DNA of 64,000 bases from contig NZ_BMSY01000002.1 in the NCBI RefSeq assembly GCF_014649395.1, positions 248,001-312,000 of the forward strand. The letters are read 5' to 3'. The DNA comes from Streptomyces aureoverticillatus (lineage in GTDB: Bacteria; Actinomycetota; Actinomycetes; Streptomycetales; Streptomycetaceae). The translations under genes and the position numbers were made by a program. The notes under the pieces were generated by a model that searched no databases, had not been told where the DNA came from, and saw only the letters and a program-made list of their open reading frames with translations. Below are positions 34,208 through 43,411 of this stretch, in pieces (within the stretch, counting starts at the first letter, position 1; each line of letters starts with the position of its first letter).

Positions 34208-35896
34208 TCAGCCGCCCAGCGCCGCCCGCACCTTCGGCCGCGACGCCCGCTCCCACACCCCCGGCAGCTCCCGCTCCCGCGCCGCCGCGGCCGCCTCCTC
34301 GCGGCCGTACAGCAGGCCCCACACGAACGCCGTCTCGCCCGCGGCGTGCGCCTGGATCGCCAGGTTCCGCAGGGCCTCGCGGGCGACGACGCTGTCCTGG
34401 TGGTCGCCGAGCACCTTCTGGACGGCCTTCATGCGCTTGGCGAAGCGCTTGGCGGGCTTGCCGAGGGCCGGCTTGGCCGCCTCACCCGCGTACCGGGCGC
34501 GCTTGGCGGCCTTGCGGGCCTCGTGCATCGCCACGTCCCGCTCCGTGCCGGGGGCCAGCGCGAGCGCGTGGTCGACCCGCTCGGCCAGGCGGCCGTAGTC
34601 CTTGAGCATCGCCTTGGGCAGGGCCTCGGCCGCGGGGGCCGCCGCGGCCTTGCGGAGCGGGGGGTCGGCCAGCAGGGCGTCCAGGCGGTCGAGGAGCGCG
34701 AGGTAGCGCTTGCTGTCGAGTACGGCGGCCGTCTTGCGGCGGGCGCCGGCCCGGCCCGCGACCTTCCAGATCCGCAGGCGGCCGCGGACGGGGCCCAGGA
34801 GGAGGGTCCTGGGGACCTCCGCGACGGCGTCCGTGAGGCGTTCCGCGAGGACCTCGCGGTCGCGGTCCACGCCCAGTTCGCCGGCCAGCCACTTCAGTTC
34901 GTCGCCCACGGGGTCCGTGACCGTGCGGTCGAGGATCTTTCGGTACGACTTGAAGGCGCTGCGGGTCCTGCGGGTGGCCACGCGCATCTGGTGCACGGAG
35001 TCGGGGAGGTCCTGGCGGACGGCGGGGTCCAGCGCGACCAGGGCGTCGCGCTGGGCGCGGAGGTACGTGAGGACGTGGGCGCCCGCGGAGTCCTCGCGAA
35101 GGTGGGCCTGGGGCTGCTTGCCCTTGCCTGTGCTGGCGCTCTTCGCAGGCTTGCCGTCGGCCTGTGGCTGTGCCCACCCTTCCCCGAGCTCTCGGCTTCG
35201 CTCGAGCAGGGGAGTCCCCACCCGCCCTGCGGGACGCCTGCCCACAGCGGTAGCGGCGGGTGCGGCGGCAGCCGGGGCGGCGGCAGCCACTGGGGCCGTT
35301 TCGCTCAGTGCCCTCGCCAGCTTCGACGGTGACGTCGACCTTCGTACCCCCGCCTTGCGCAGCTTCTTCTCGACCTTGTCGAGGAGGGCGGGGTCGCCGC
35401 CGTCCGCGAGTTCCACCTCGATCTCCGTCCAGGACGTCGTGCCGTCGCCGCCGTCCAGGCGTTCCGCGCGGACGCCGTCGAGGCTGACCTCCGCCAGGAG
35501 GGCGCCGGACTCGTCGACCAGGTGGCGTACGTCGCGGGCCGAGCGGAGGCGGACGACCGGGGTGAGTGCGGCGTCGCGCACGCGGGAGCGGACGAGGGCC
35601 GCGAGGGAGCGCGGCACGTCGTCCGACAGCGGGGCGTGCACCTCGTCGCGGGCGCCCTCGATCTCGGGCACCGGCAGCTTCAGGTGCCAGCCCGCGTCGT
35701 CGCCGCCGGTGCGGCGGCGCAGGGTGATGGAGGCGGCGGCCAGGCGCTGGTCCGCGGTGTCGTAGTACACCGCGTCCAGGTCGGCGACGCCCTTGTCGAT
35801 GACGTCCGCCACCCCGGCGACTCCCCTGAGGTCGGGGAGTCCACCGTGGGCACCGGCGTCGTACTTCCGCTCGATCTCGCGCTTCGTGTCCGCCAT
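34208..35896 (-). CDS. CYTH-CHAD two-domain protein
   Basis: 562 aa. Residues 1-~205 are a CYTH triphosphate tunnel domain with the EIERKY (ExExK) signature near residue 7. Residues ~290-550 are a CHAD domain of basic helices (VHQMRVATRRTRSAFKSYRK, then HEARKAAKRARYAGEAAKP) that binds polyphosphate. The pair suggests inorganic polyphosphate handling. The ~80-residue linker is unusual: the stretch encoded at about 35170-35245 (GRRPAGRVGTPLLERSRELG) looks like a dispersed streptomycete palindromic repeat translated in frame. Confidence 0.93.
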   Translation of the reverse strand: MADTKREIERKYDAGAHGGLPDLRGVAGVADVIDKGVADLDAVYYDTADQRLAAASITLRRRTGGDDAGWHLKLPVPEIEGARDEVHAPLSDDVPRSLAALVRSRVRDAALTPVVRLRSARDVRHLVDESGALLAEVSLDGVRAERLDGGDGTTSWTEIEVELADGGDPALLDKVEKKLRKAGVRRSTSPSKLARALSETAPVAAAAPAAAAPAATAVGRRPAGRVGTPLLERSRELGEGWAQPQADGKPAKSASTGKGKQPQAHLREDSAGAHVLTYLRAQRDALVALDPAVRQDLPDSVHQMRVATRRTRSAFKSYRKILDRTVTDPVGDELKWLAGELGVDRDREVLAERLTDAVAEVPRTLLLGPVRGRLRIWKVAGRAGARRKTAAVLDSKRYLALLDRLDALLADPPLRKAAAAPAAEALPKAMLKDYGRLAERVDHALALAPGTERDVAMHEARKAAKRARYAGEAAKPALGKPAKRFAKRMKAVQKVLGDHQDSVVAREALRNLAIQAHAAGETAFVWGLLYGREEAAAAARERELPGVWERASRPKVRAALGG

Positions 35897-35943
35897 GACC
35901 CGAATCTAGACTCGATCGGCCGACTTGGGCAGGCCTCGTTCCG

Positions 35944-37140
35944 CTACGCCGACAGCGGGCGCTCCACCTTGATCGACTGGAGCAGTCCCACGGCCACCCA
36001 GACCGCGAACATCGAGGACCCTCCGTACGACACGAACGGCAGCGGCAGGCCCGCCACCGGCATGATGCCGAGCGTCATCCCGACGTTCTCGAAGGCCTGG
36101 AAGGCGAACCAGGCGATGATCCCGGCGGCGACGATCGTGCCGTACAGCTCGGTCGTCTCCCGTGCGATGCGGCAGGCCCGCCAGAGCACGACGCCGAGCA
36201 GCAGCAGGATCGCGCCCGCGCCGACGAAGCCCAGTTCCTCGCCCGCGACCGTGAAGACGAAGTCCGTCTGCTGTTCGGGGACGAACTGGCCGGTGGTCTG
36301 GGACCCCTTGGTCAGGCCGGTGCCGGTGAGGCCGCCCGAACCGATCGCGATGCGCGCCTGGTTGGTGTTGTAGCCGACGCCCGCCGGGTCGAGGGCGGGG
36401 TTGGCGAAGGCCGCGAAGCGGGCGATCTGGTAGTCGTCCAGGACGCCGAGCTGCCACACGGCGACGCCGCCGAGGACGCCCGTGCCGAGCAGCCCGAAGA
36501 TCCACCGGTTGGAGGCGCCGGAGGCGAGCAGCACGCCGAGCACGATCATCACTATGACCATGACCGAACCGAGGTCCGGCATGAGCAGGACGATCGCTAT
36601 CGGGACGGCGGCGAGCCCGAGCGACTGCACCACCGTGCGGTGGTCGGGGTGCTCCTTGTCGCCCGCGTCGACGCGCGCCGCGAGCAGCATCGCCATGCCG
36701 AGGATGATGGTGATCTTGCAGAACTCGGCGGGCTGGAGCGAGAAGCCCGCGACCACCAGCCACGCGTGGGCGCCGTTGATGGTGGCGCCGAGCGGGGTGA
36801 GCACGAGCAGCACGAGGAAGACCGAGATGCCGTAGAGGATCGGCACGGCCGTGCGCAGGGTGCGGTGGCCGAGCCAGATCGTGCCGGCCATCAGGGCGAG
36901 CCCGATGCCGATGTTCACGACGTGCTTGATCAGGAAGGCGTACGGGTCGTCGCCGACGAGTTCGGTGCGGTTGCGGGTCGCGGAGTAGACCAGCGCGGAG
37001 CCGATCACGGACAGCGCGAGCGCGCAGAGCAGTATCACCCAGTCGAGCCTGCGCAGTATCGAGTCGCGGGCGAACAGGCGGGAGAGCGTGGAGCGTTCGG
37101 GTCCGTAGCCCGAGACGGAGAAGCCACCAGTGCCGGCCAT
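35944..37140 (-). CDS. rodA: RodA-type SEDS peptidoglycan polymerase
   Basis: 398 aa with about ten membrane helices. SEDS signatures are FSLQPAEFCKITIILGMA, MPDLGS, GSGGLTGTGLTKGSQT and MPVAGLPLPFVSYGGSSM. RodA polymerises lipid II glycan strands and works with the class B PBP encoded immediately upstream (3-bp gap). From memory this is the Sfr position of the S. coelicolor mre cluster, required for normal spore walls. Confidence 0.96.
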   Translation of the reverse strand: MAGTGGFSVSGYGPERSTLSRLFARDSILRRLDWVILLCALALSVIGSALVYSATRNRTELVGDDPYAFLIKHVVNIGIGLALMAGTIWLGHRTLRTAVPILYGISVFLVLLVLTPLGATINGAHAWLVVAGFSLQPAEFCKITIILGMAMLLAARVDAGDKEHPDHRTVVQSLGLAAVPIAIVLLMPDLGSVMVIVMIVLGVLLASGASNRWIFGLLGTGVLGGVAVWQLGVLDDYQIARFAAFANPALDPAGVGYNTNQARIAIGSGGLTGTGLTKGSQTTGQFVPEQQTDFVFTVAGEELGFVGAGAILLLLGVVLWRACRIARETTELYGTIVAAGIIAWFAFQAFENVGMTLGIMPVAGLPLPFVSYGGSSMFAVWVAVGLLQSIKVERPLSA

Positions 37141-37143
37141 GAG

Positions 37144-39321
37144 CTAGTCACGCCTCCCGTTCGCCGGCGCCCCGGCCAGTTCCGTCTGCTCGGTCGGCGG
37201 CTTCGGCTTCTCCGGCTTGTACGGCTTGACCTTCGGGGCGTCGATGGAGCCGTCGGGCTGGATCTTGGGCAGGGACTTCTGCGGCTCGGGCAGCAGGGCC
37301 TTCTTCAGGTCCTGCTTGCCGTCCTCGTCCAGGCCGTAGATCGCGTCGTAGATCTTGCGGACGGCGGGCCCGGACGCGCCGGAGCCCGTACCGCCCTGGG
37401 AGATCGTCATCACGATCGAGTAGTCCTTGGTGTACGTCGCGAACCACGACGTCGTCTGCTTGCCGTAGACCTCGGCCGTACCCGTCTTCGCGTGCATCGG
37501 GATCTTGTCCTGCGGCCAGCCGCCGAAGCGCCAGGCGGCGGTGCCCTTGGTCGCGACGTCCGCGAGGGCACCGTCTATGTCCTTGCGCAGGGCCGCGTCC
37601 ATGGGCAGCTTGCCGTGGGACTTGGGCGCGATCTCCTCGATGTGCTTGCCGTCGGCGCTGATGATGGCCTTGCCGACGGTCGGGTTGTACATGGTGCCGC
37701 CGTTGGCGATGGCGGAGTAGATCGTCGCCATCTGGATCGGCGTGACGAGGGTGTCGCCCTGGCCGATGGAGTAGTTGACGGAGTCACCGGCGCGCATCTT
37801 CATGCCTTCGAGGCAGTTCTCGTACGCGATGCGCTCGGCGTAGTCGCCGCCGCTCTTCTTGCCCTGCTTGCACCAGGCGTCCTTGTTGGCCTTCCAGTAG
37901 TCCTTCTTCCACTGGCGGTCGGGGACACGCCCTGTGACCTCGTTGGGCAGGTCGATGCCGGTCTCCTTGCCGAGGCCGAACTGGTGGGCGGTCTTGTAGA
38001 ACCAGTCCTTGGGGTCCTTCTTCGGCTTGTTGCCGCCGTCCTTGGCCCACTGGTCGTGCGAGAGCTTGTAGAAGACCGTGTCGCAGGAGACCTCGAGGGC
38101 CTGGCCGAGCGTGATGCTGCCGTGGCCCTGGGACTCGAAGTTCTTGAAGACCTGTCCGCCGATGGAGTACGAGCTGGGGCAGGGGTAGCGGCCGTTGAAC
38201 TCGTAGCCCGCGTTGACGGCGGCGGTGGTGGGGATGACCTTGAAGATCGAGCCGGGGGCGGCCTGGCCCTGGATGGCCCGGTTCAGGAGCGGGTAGTTGG
38301 ACTTCTTGCCGGTGAGCCTGGCGTAGTCCTTGCCGGAGATGCCGCCGACCCAGGCGTTCGGGTCGTACGTCGGCTGGGAGGCCATGGAGACGACGCGGCC
38401 GGTCTTGTTCTCCATGACGACGACGGCGCCCGCGTCGGCCTTGTAGTTCTCGCCGGTGTTCTTGTCGAACTCGTCGCGGGCCTTCTTCATCGCGTCGTTC
38501 AGCCAGTACTCGGACACGGCCTGCACGCGCGCGTCGATGCTGGTGACGACGTTGGAGCCGGGCCGGGCCTGATCGGAGTCGGCCTTCCCTATCACCCGGC
38601 CGAGGTTGTCGACCTCGTAGCGGGTGACGCCCGCCTTGCCGCGCAGCTGCTTGTCGTACGTCCGCTCCAGGCCGGAGCGGCCGACCTGGTCGGAGCGCAG
38701 GTACGGCGAGTCGGTGTCCTTGGCCTTGTTGATCTCTTCGTCGGTGACGGGCGAGAGATAGCCGAGGACCTGGGCGGTGTTGGACTTGCCGGGGGCGCCG
38801 TAGCGGCGCACGGCGGTGGGCTCGGCGGTGATGCCGGGGAAGTCCTCGGAGCGCTCCCGGATCTGCAGGGCCTGCTTGGGGGTGGCCTCGTCGGTGATCG
38901 GGATGGGCTGGTAGGGCGAGCCGTTCCAGCAGGGCTGGGGCGTCTTGGAGTCGCAGAGCCGGACCTTGTCGGCGACGTCCTTGGGGCTCATGTTCAGGAC
39001 GCCGGCGAGCTTGTTGAGGACGCCCTTGCCGTCGTCCTTCATCTTCATCAGGTCGGTGCGGGACGCGGAGACGACGAGGCGGGTCTGGTTGTCGGCGATG
39101 GGCACGCCGCGGGCGTCGAGGATCGAGCCGCGCACGGCGGGCTGGACGACCTGCTGGACGTGGTTGCCGGAGGCCTCCTCGGCGTACTCGGAGCCGTTGC
39201 GGACCTGGAGGTACCACAGGCGGCCGCCGAGGGTGAGGAGCAGCGAGACGACGAGGATCTGGATGATGACGAGGCGGATCTGGACGCGTGGGGTGCGCCC
39301 GGTCTCCGGAATGTTGGTCAC
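37144..39321 (-). CDS. mrdA: Penicillin-binding protein 2 (class B transpeptidase)
   Basis: 725 aa with one N-terminal membrane helix (IIQILVVSLLLTLGGRLW). The PBP dimer domain is followed by a transpeptidase domain with catalytic SIFK near residue 360, SCD as the SxN-type motif in EVSCDTVFYKL, and KTG in HAKTGTAEV. It crosslinks the glycan made by RodA. GTG start. It sits between mreD and rodA in the conserved mreBCD-pbp2-rodA order. The C-terminal ~60 residues are Lys/Pro-rich. Confidence 0.97.
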   Translation of the reverse strand: MTNIPETGRTPRVQIRLVIIQILVVSLLLTLGGRLWYLQVRNGSEYAEEASGNHVQQVVQPAVRGSILDARGVPIADNQTRLVVSASRTDLMKMKDDGKGVLNKLAGVLNMSPKDVADKVRLCDSKTPQPCWNGSPYQPIPITDEATPKQALQIRERSEDFPGITAEPTAVRRYGAPGKSNTAQVLGYLSPVTDEEINKAKDTDSPYLRSDQVGRSGLERTYDKQLRGKAGVTRYEVDNLGRVIGKADSDQARPGSNVVTSIDARVQAVSEYWLNDAMKKARDEFDKNTGENYKADAGAVVVMENKTGRVVSMASQPTYDPNAWVGGISGKDYARLTGKKSNYPLLNRAIQGQAAPGSIFKVIPTTAAVNAGYEFNGRYPCPSSYSIGGQVFKNFESQGHGSITLGQALEVSCDTVFYKLSHDQWAKDGGNKPKKDPKDWFYKTAHQFGLGKETGIDLPNEVTGRVPDRQWKKDYWKANKDAWCKQGKKSGGDYAERIAYENCLEGMKMRAGDSVNYSIGQGDTLVTPIQMATIYSAIANGGTMYNPTVGKAIISADGKHIEEIAPKSHGKLPMDAALRKDIDGALADVATKGTAAWRFGGWPQDKIPMHAKTGTAEVYGKQTTSWFATYTKDYSIVMTISQGGTGSGASGPAVRKIYDAIYGLDEDGKQDLKKALLPEPQKSLPKIQPDGSIDAPKVKPYKPEKPKPPTEQTELAGAPANGRRD

Positions 39322-39379
39322 TGCCGCACCCCTCCCTTTCCGTCCTTTCCGTCGTTTCCGTACGGCGTTTTCCTTGCGC

Positions 39380-40054
39380 TCACAGGCGCTTGACCCCCTT
39401 GATGCGTCCGGCGCGGGCCACCCGGGCCTTGGCCGCCTTCATCCGCAGTCCCGCGCCGCGCTGGTTGCCGATGCTCAGGCCGGTGCCGGAGGACAGGAAG
39501 CCGGAGGAGACGTCGGCCGCCTTGGCGCCGCCGGCGGTCTCCCCCAGCGGGTCGTTCTCGGCGCGCCGGGCGAGCGCGATGATCAGCGGGATGGTGAACG
39601 GCGCGAGCAGCAGGTCGTACAGCGCGGCTGTGAAGAGCAGTCCGCCGAGGCCGACGTGGCGGGCCGCGTCGTCGCCGACGAGGGCGCCCACGCCGGCGTA
39701 CAGCAGCGTGGAGCCGATGGCGGCGCCGACCACGACGACGAGCGGGCCGCTGGCCGAGCGCAGCCGGCCGGTCTCGGGCTTGGCGAGGCCGGCCAGGTAG
39801 CCGATGACGCACAGGACCAGGGCGTAGCGTCCGGCGGCGTGGTCGGCGGGCGGGGCGAGGTCGGTGAGCAGGCCGGCGCCGAAGCCGATGAGGGCGCCGC
39901 CCGTGTGGCCGTACACCAGGGCGAGGCCGAGGACGGTCAGGAGCACCAGGTCGGGCACGGCGCCGGGCAGTTGGAGCCGGGCCAGGACGCTGACCTGGAT
40001 GACGAGGGCCACGACGACGAGGGTGCTGGAGAGCAGGATCCGGTTGAAGCGCAT
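39380..40054 (-). CDS. mreD: Rod shape-determining protein MreD
   Basis: 224 aa with about six membrane helices in residues 1-165 (ILLSSTLVVVALVIQVSVLA, ... GFGAGLLTDLAPP) and a basic cytosolic tail ending GRIKGVKRL. The GxxxGLxxDL-type motif and the position directly after mreC identify MreD, the integral membrane link of the Mre complex. ATG start, 15 bp after the mreC stop. Confidence 0.95.
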   Translation of the reverse strand: MRFNRILLSSTLVVVALVIQVSVLARLQLPGAVPDLVLLTVLGLALVYGHTGGALIGFGAGLLTDLAPPADHAAGRYALVLCVIGYLAGLAKPETGRLRSASGPLVVVVGAAIGSTLLYAGVGALVGDDAARHVGLGGLLFTAALYDLLLAPFTIPLIIALARRAENDPLGETAGGAKAADVSSGFLSSGTGLSIGNQRGAGLRMKAAKARVARAGRIKGVKRL

Positions 40055-40069
40055 GGGGTGTCAGTGCTC

Positions 40070-41023
40070 CTACTGCTCGTTGCCGTTGTCTGCGCCGTCG
40101 GCCGGGGGCTGGCCGGAGGGCGTGGCCGTGACCGTCACCGTGGGGGTCGGTTTGGGTTTGGCGGGCTTGGGCGGCAGCACCGTGTCGCGGGGGTCCTCGC
40201 GCGGGGCCTCGACGACCACGCCGACGACGTCGAGCTTGGTGAAGCCGACGTAGGGGCGGACGTAGACGTTGCGGGTGAGGTCGCCGCCGGACGGGTCGAC
40301 GCGGACGACCTCGCCGACCGGGACGCCCGGCACGAACGGCTTGTCGGCCTGGGAGCCGAAGGTCACCAGGCGGTCGCCCTTCTTGACCTTCGACTTGCCG
40401 TTGAGCAGCTGGACCCGCAGCGGGCGGTCGCCCTGGCCGGAGGCGAAGCCCAGTTCGTCGGTCTTCTCCATGCGGGTGCCGACGGTGAAGTCGGGGTCGT
40501 TGGCGAGCAGCACCGTGGCGGTGGACGGGCCGACGGTGGTGACGCGGCCGACCAGGCCGTCGCCGTTGAGCACCGTCATGTCGCGCTTCAGCCCGTCGTT
40601 GGCGCCGGCGTCGATGGTCACCGTCCAGGAGAAGCCCTGGGCCGCTCCTATGCCGATGACCTCCGCGCCCTTGATGCCGTACTGCCCCGCGCCCGCCGTC
40701 TTCAGCATCTTGTCGAGCTGTTTGACGCGGCTGCGGTTGCGGTCGTCGCTGCCGAGTTTGGCCTTCAACGCGGCGTTCTGCCGCTCCAGTTCGGCGATGC
40801 GGTCGTGGCGGTCACCGGAGTCGCGGACCGCGCCGATCGCGTTGCCGATCGGGTCTACGGCGGAGGACATGCCGTCCTCGACCGGGCCGAAGACCGTGGC
40901 GGCGGCCTGGCGGGCACCGTCGACCGGCGAGTCCTCGCCGCCGCGGATGTCCACCGTGATCAGAGCGAACGCGATGGCGATCAGCAGCACCAGGAGCAGC
41001 CGGCTCTCTCGTGTGTCCCTCAC
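40070..41023 (-). CDS. mreC: Rod shape-determining protein MreC
   Basis: About 317 aa. A short basic N-terminus and one membrane helix (LLLVLLIAIAFALITVDI) precede a coiled coil (RIAELERQNAALKAKL) and the beta-rich MreC domain (DGLVGRVTTVGPSTATVLL, VGTRMEKTDELG). The last ~50 residues are a Pro/Thr tail outside the membrane. I chose the GTG of VRDTRESRLL on family grounds; a TTG 24 bp upstream with AGGAAGG between is an alternative (325 aa). A 180-bp hairpin-containing gap separates it from mreB. Confidence 0.93.
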   Translation of the reverse strand: MRDTRESRLLLVLLIAIAFALITVDIRGGEDSPVDGARQAAATVFGPVEDGMSSAVDPIGNAIGAVRDSGDRHDRIAELERQNAALKAKLGSDDRNRSRVKQLDKMLKTAGAGQYGIKGAEVIGIGAAQGFSWTVTIDAGANDGLKRDMTVLNGDGLVGRVTTVGPSTATVLLANDPDFTVGTRMEKTDELGFASGQGDRPLRVQLLNGKSKVKKGDRLVTFGSQADKPFVPGVPVGEVVRVDPSGGDLTRNVYVRPYVGFTKLDVVGVVVEAPREDPRDTVLPPKPAKPKPTPTVTVTATPSGQPPADGADNGNEQ

Positions 41024-41168
41024 GTGCGGCGGCCGTGCCTTCCTCAAGTCGGAATCTGCGGAAAACTGCGCAATGAAATCTATGAAACCGCGGACGCCCG
41101 AGCGCGCCGCGGCATTGTGTGTTCTCTCAGTGTTGTCAGTTTTTTTGGCGTTGTCTCTATATCAACGA

Positions 41169-41204
41169 TCCGCCGCACGAGGTGGCAGGCACTCGTACGG
41201 CGGA
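41169..41204 (-). promoter_or_regulatory. Hairpin in the mreB-mreC gap
   Basis: TCCGCCGTACGAG pairs with CTCGTGCGGCGGA (one G-T pair) around a 10-nt loop, 15 bp after the mreB stop. A partial terminator or processing site would separate mreB from mreCD levels. The following ~120 bp is unusually AT-rich for this genome and may carry an mreC promoter. Confidence 0.6.
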
Positions 41205-41219
41205 CGTCGTCGCGTCACG

Positions 41220-42239
41220 TCATCTGCGCGGCTGGGCGTCCAGAACCTGCTGGAGTGCCTCGAATTCCTCGACGCACTTGCCGGAGCCGAGCGCCACGCT
41301 GTCCAGCGGGTCCTCGGCGATGTGGATGGGCATGCCGGTCTCGCGGCGCAGCCGCTCGTCCAGGCCGCGAAGGAGTGCACCGCCGCCGGTCAGGACGATG
41401 CCGCGGTCCATGACGTCGCCGGACAGCTCGGGCGGGCACTTGTCGAGGGTCGTCTTGACCGCGTCGACGATGGCGTTGACGGGCTCCTCGATGGCCTTGC
41501 GGACCTCGGCCGCGGAGATCACGACGGTCTTCGGCAGGCCGGAGACCAGGTCGCGGCCGCGGATCTCGGTGTGCTCGTCGGCGTCCATGTCGTACGCGGA
41601 ACCGATGGTGATCTTGATCTGCTCGGCCGTGCGCTCGCCGAGGAGGAGGGAGTACTCCTTCTTGATGTGCTGGATGATCGCGTTGTCCAGCTCGTCGCCG
41701 GCCACTCGGATGGACTGTGCCGTGACGATTCCGCCGAGACTGATGACGGCGACCTCGGTGGTGCCGCCGCCGATGTCCACCACCATGTTGCCGGTGGCCT
41801 CGTGGACCGGCAGGCCGGAGCCGATGGCGGCGGCCATGGGCTCCTCGATGATGTGCACCTGGCGGGCACCGGCCTGCGAGGAGGCCTCGATGACCGCACG
41901 GCGCTCGACGCCCGTGATGCCCGAGGGCACGCAGACCACGACGCGCGGGCGGGCCAGATAGCGGCGCTTGTGGATCTTCAGGATGAAGTAGCGGAGCATC
42001 CGCTCGGTGATCTCGAAGTCGGCGATGACGCCGTCCTTCAGCGGACGCACCGCGACGATGTTGCCCGGCGTGCGCCCGATCATCTTCTTGGCTTCGGCGC
42101 CGACCGCGAGGATGCCGCCGGTGTTGGTGTTGATCGCGACGACGGACGGTTCGTTGAGTACGATCCCCCGACCCCTGACGTACACCAGCGTGTTGGCGGT
42201 CCCGAGGTCGACAGCCATGTCACGGCCGATGAACGACAT
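41220..42239 (-). CDS. mreB: Actin-like rod shape protein MreB
   Basis: 339 aa bacterial actin. Nucleotide-binding motifs are [13 protein letters not shown] (phosphate 1), [16 protein letters not shown] (phosphate 2) and [13 protein letters not shown] (adenosine). The N-terminus [11 protein letters not shown] has the short hydrophobic segment that helps MreB contact the membrane. The ATG of MSFIG is favoured by GGGGA 7 bp upstream; MGNNMSF, four codons earlier, is also possible. In Streptomyces MreB acts mainly in spore-wall assembly. It heads mreCD-pbp2-rodA. A paralogue lies at 45174-46181. Confidence 0.97.
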   Translation of the reverse strand: MSFIGRDMAVDLGTANTLVYVRGRGIVLNEPSVVAINTNTGGILAVGAEAKKMIGRTPGNIVAVRPLKDGVIADFEITERMLRYFILKIHKRRYLARPRVVVCVPSGITGVERRAVIEASSQAGARQVHIIEEPMAAAIGSGLPVHEATGNMVVDIGGGTTEVAVISLGGIVTAQSIRVAGDELDNAIIQHIKKEYSLLLGERTAEQIKITIGSAYDMDADEHTEIRGRDLVSGLPKTVVISAAEVRKAIEEPVNAIVDAVKTTLDKCPPELSGDVMDRGIVLTGGGALLRGLDERLRRETGMPIHIAEDPLDSVALGSGKCVEEFEALQQVLDAQPRR

Positions 42240-42421
42240 GTTGTTCCCCATGAGGATGCGTCTGGCCTTCCCTAGTGGAGCGTGTGATGGCTTGTTAGGT
42301 AGGCGAGGTGGGTGCTGTGTGGCGTGGAGGCTTCCATCGTAGTCTCGCCCGCACGGACACGGCGCGAGGGTCTGCGCCATTGTCAGCAGATGATGAGCCG
42401 CCCCGCTTCTGGAGACGTGCC

Positions 42422-42489
42422 ATCGGGGGGACGGGTTCCCCCGATCGGGCCGCATATGCCAAAGGACGGCCGGATTTCACCGGCCGTCC
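42422..42489 (-). terminator. Two hairpins downstream of ndk
   Basis: GGACGGCCGG/CCGGCCGTCC (42464-42489, loop ATTTCA) follows the ndk stop by 21 bp and is a good terminator. A second hairpin, ATCGGGGGG with its GC-rich partner, lies at 42422-42445 on the mreB promoter side. Confidence 0.75.
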
Positions 42490-42510
42490 CAGGTCGAGCG
42501 AGTGCGGTTC

Positions 42511-42924
42511 TCAGACGAGGCCCGGGAAGAAGATCTTGAGCTCGCGCTCGGCGGACTCCTCGGAGTCGGAGGCGTGGATCAGATTCTCGCGGACGATGAC
42601 GCCGAAGTCGCCACGGATGCTCCCGCCGGGGGCCGCGATGGGGTCGGTGGGACCCGCCAGCTGCCGGACGCCCTCGATCACTCGCTCGCCCTCGACGACC
42701 ATGGCGACGACCGGGCCGGACAGCATGAACTCCACGAGCGGCTCGTAGAAGGGCCGCCCGACGTGCTCGGCGTAGTGCGTCTCCAGCGTGGCGCGGTCGA
42801 GGGTGCGCAGCTCCAGCGCGCTGATCTTCCAGTCGGCCTTGCGCTCGATACGGCCGATGATCTCGCCGACCAGCGAGCGGCGGACAGCGTCCGGCTTGAG
42901 GAGGACGAGAGTGCGCTGGGTCAT
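42511..42924 (-). CDS. ndk: Nucleoside diphosphate kinase
   Basis: 137 aa enzyme that balances nucleoside triphosphates. [12 protein letters not shown] near the start and the [18 protein letters not shown] block around the family's catalytic-histidine region identify it. In this block the canonical N-x-(I/V)-H-(G/A)-S-D pattern is intact (NLIHASD). ATG start with GGAG about 10 bp upstream. Terminator-like hairpins follow, isolating it from mreB. Confidence 0.97.
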   Translation of the reverse strand: MTQRTLVLLKPDAVRRSLVGEIIGRIERKADWKISALELRTLDRATLETHYAEHVGRPFYEPLVEFMLSGPVVAMVVEGERVIEGVRQLAGPTDPIAAPGGSIRGDFGVIVRENLIHASDSEESAERELKIFFPGLV

Positions 42925-43055
42925 GGGTGCGGCTCCAAGAGGTGTTTTTACGTTTCCGTGGGAATGCCCGCACGATACCGGGGCCGCTACGCAGTGTGTC
43001 GCCCGGCCGGGACTTACCGGCCGTCCCCCGGCCGACGCCGGCCCGACGGCCTGCG

Positions 43056-43406
43056 TCAGGCCGCTTCCCCCTCCGCCTCCTGGGCGGCGAACCTGGCCTT
43101 CGCCTCGTCGATCTGCCGGCCGAAGTGGACCGACGCCCACCACAGGGCGGCGAACATCGCGCCCATGAAGAACATCATCGGGATCACGACGCCGCTGGCG
43201 ATCAGCGCGATCTGCAGCGCCCAGCCGAGCTGGACGCCGCCCGGCCGGGTGACCATGCCGCACAGCAGGACGGACAGCGCCATGGCGACGCCGCAGACCG
43301 TCCAGACCGTGCCCATCGCCAGGTCCGGGTCCTTCATGGCGACCAGACCGGCGAAACCGATGACGAAGAACTCACCGATCAGCGTCGACGAACAGAGCGT
43401 GCGCAC
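43056..43406 (-). CDS. DUF4233 membrane protein
   Basis: 116 aa with about four hydrophobic helices ([16 protein letters not shown], ...[19 protein letters not shown]) and a polar Ala/Glu C-terminus. The actinobacteria-specific DUF4233 family commonly sits between folC and ndk, as here. GTG start 5 bp after the folC stop, so it is in the same operon. Function unknown. Confidence 0.9.
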   Translation of the reverse strand: MRTLCSSTLIGEFFVIGFAGLVAMKDPDLAMGTVWTVCGVAMALSVLLCGMVTRPGGVQLGWALQIALIASGVVIPMMFFMGAMFAALWWASVHFGRQIDEAKARFAAQEAEGEAA

Positions 43407-43411
43407 AGCTG

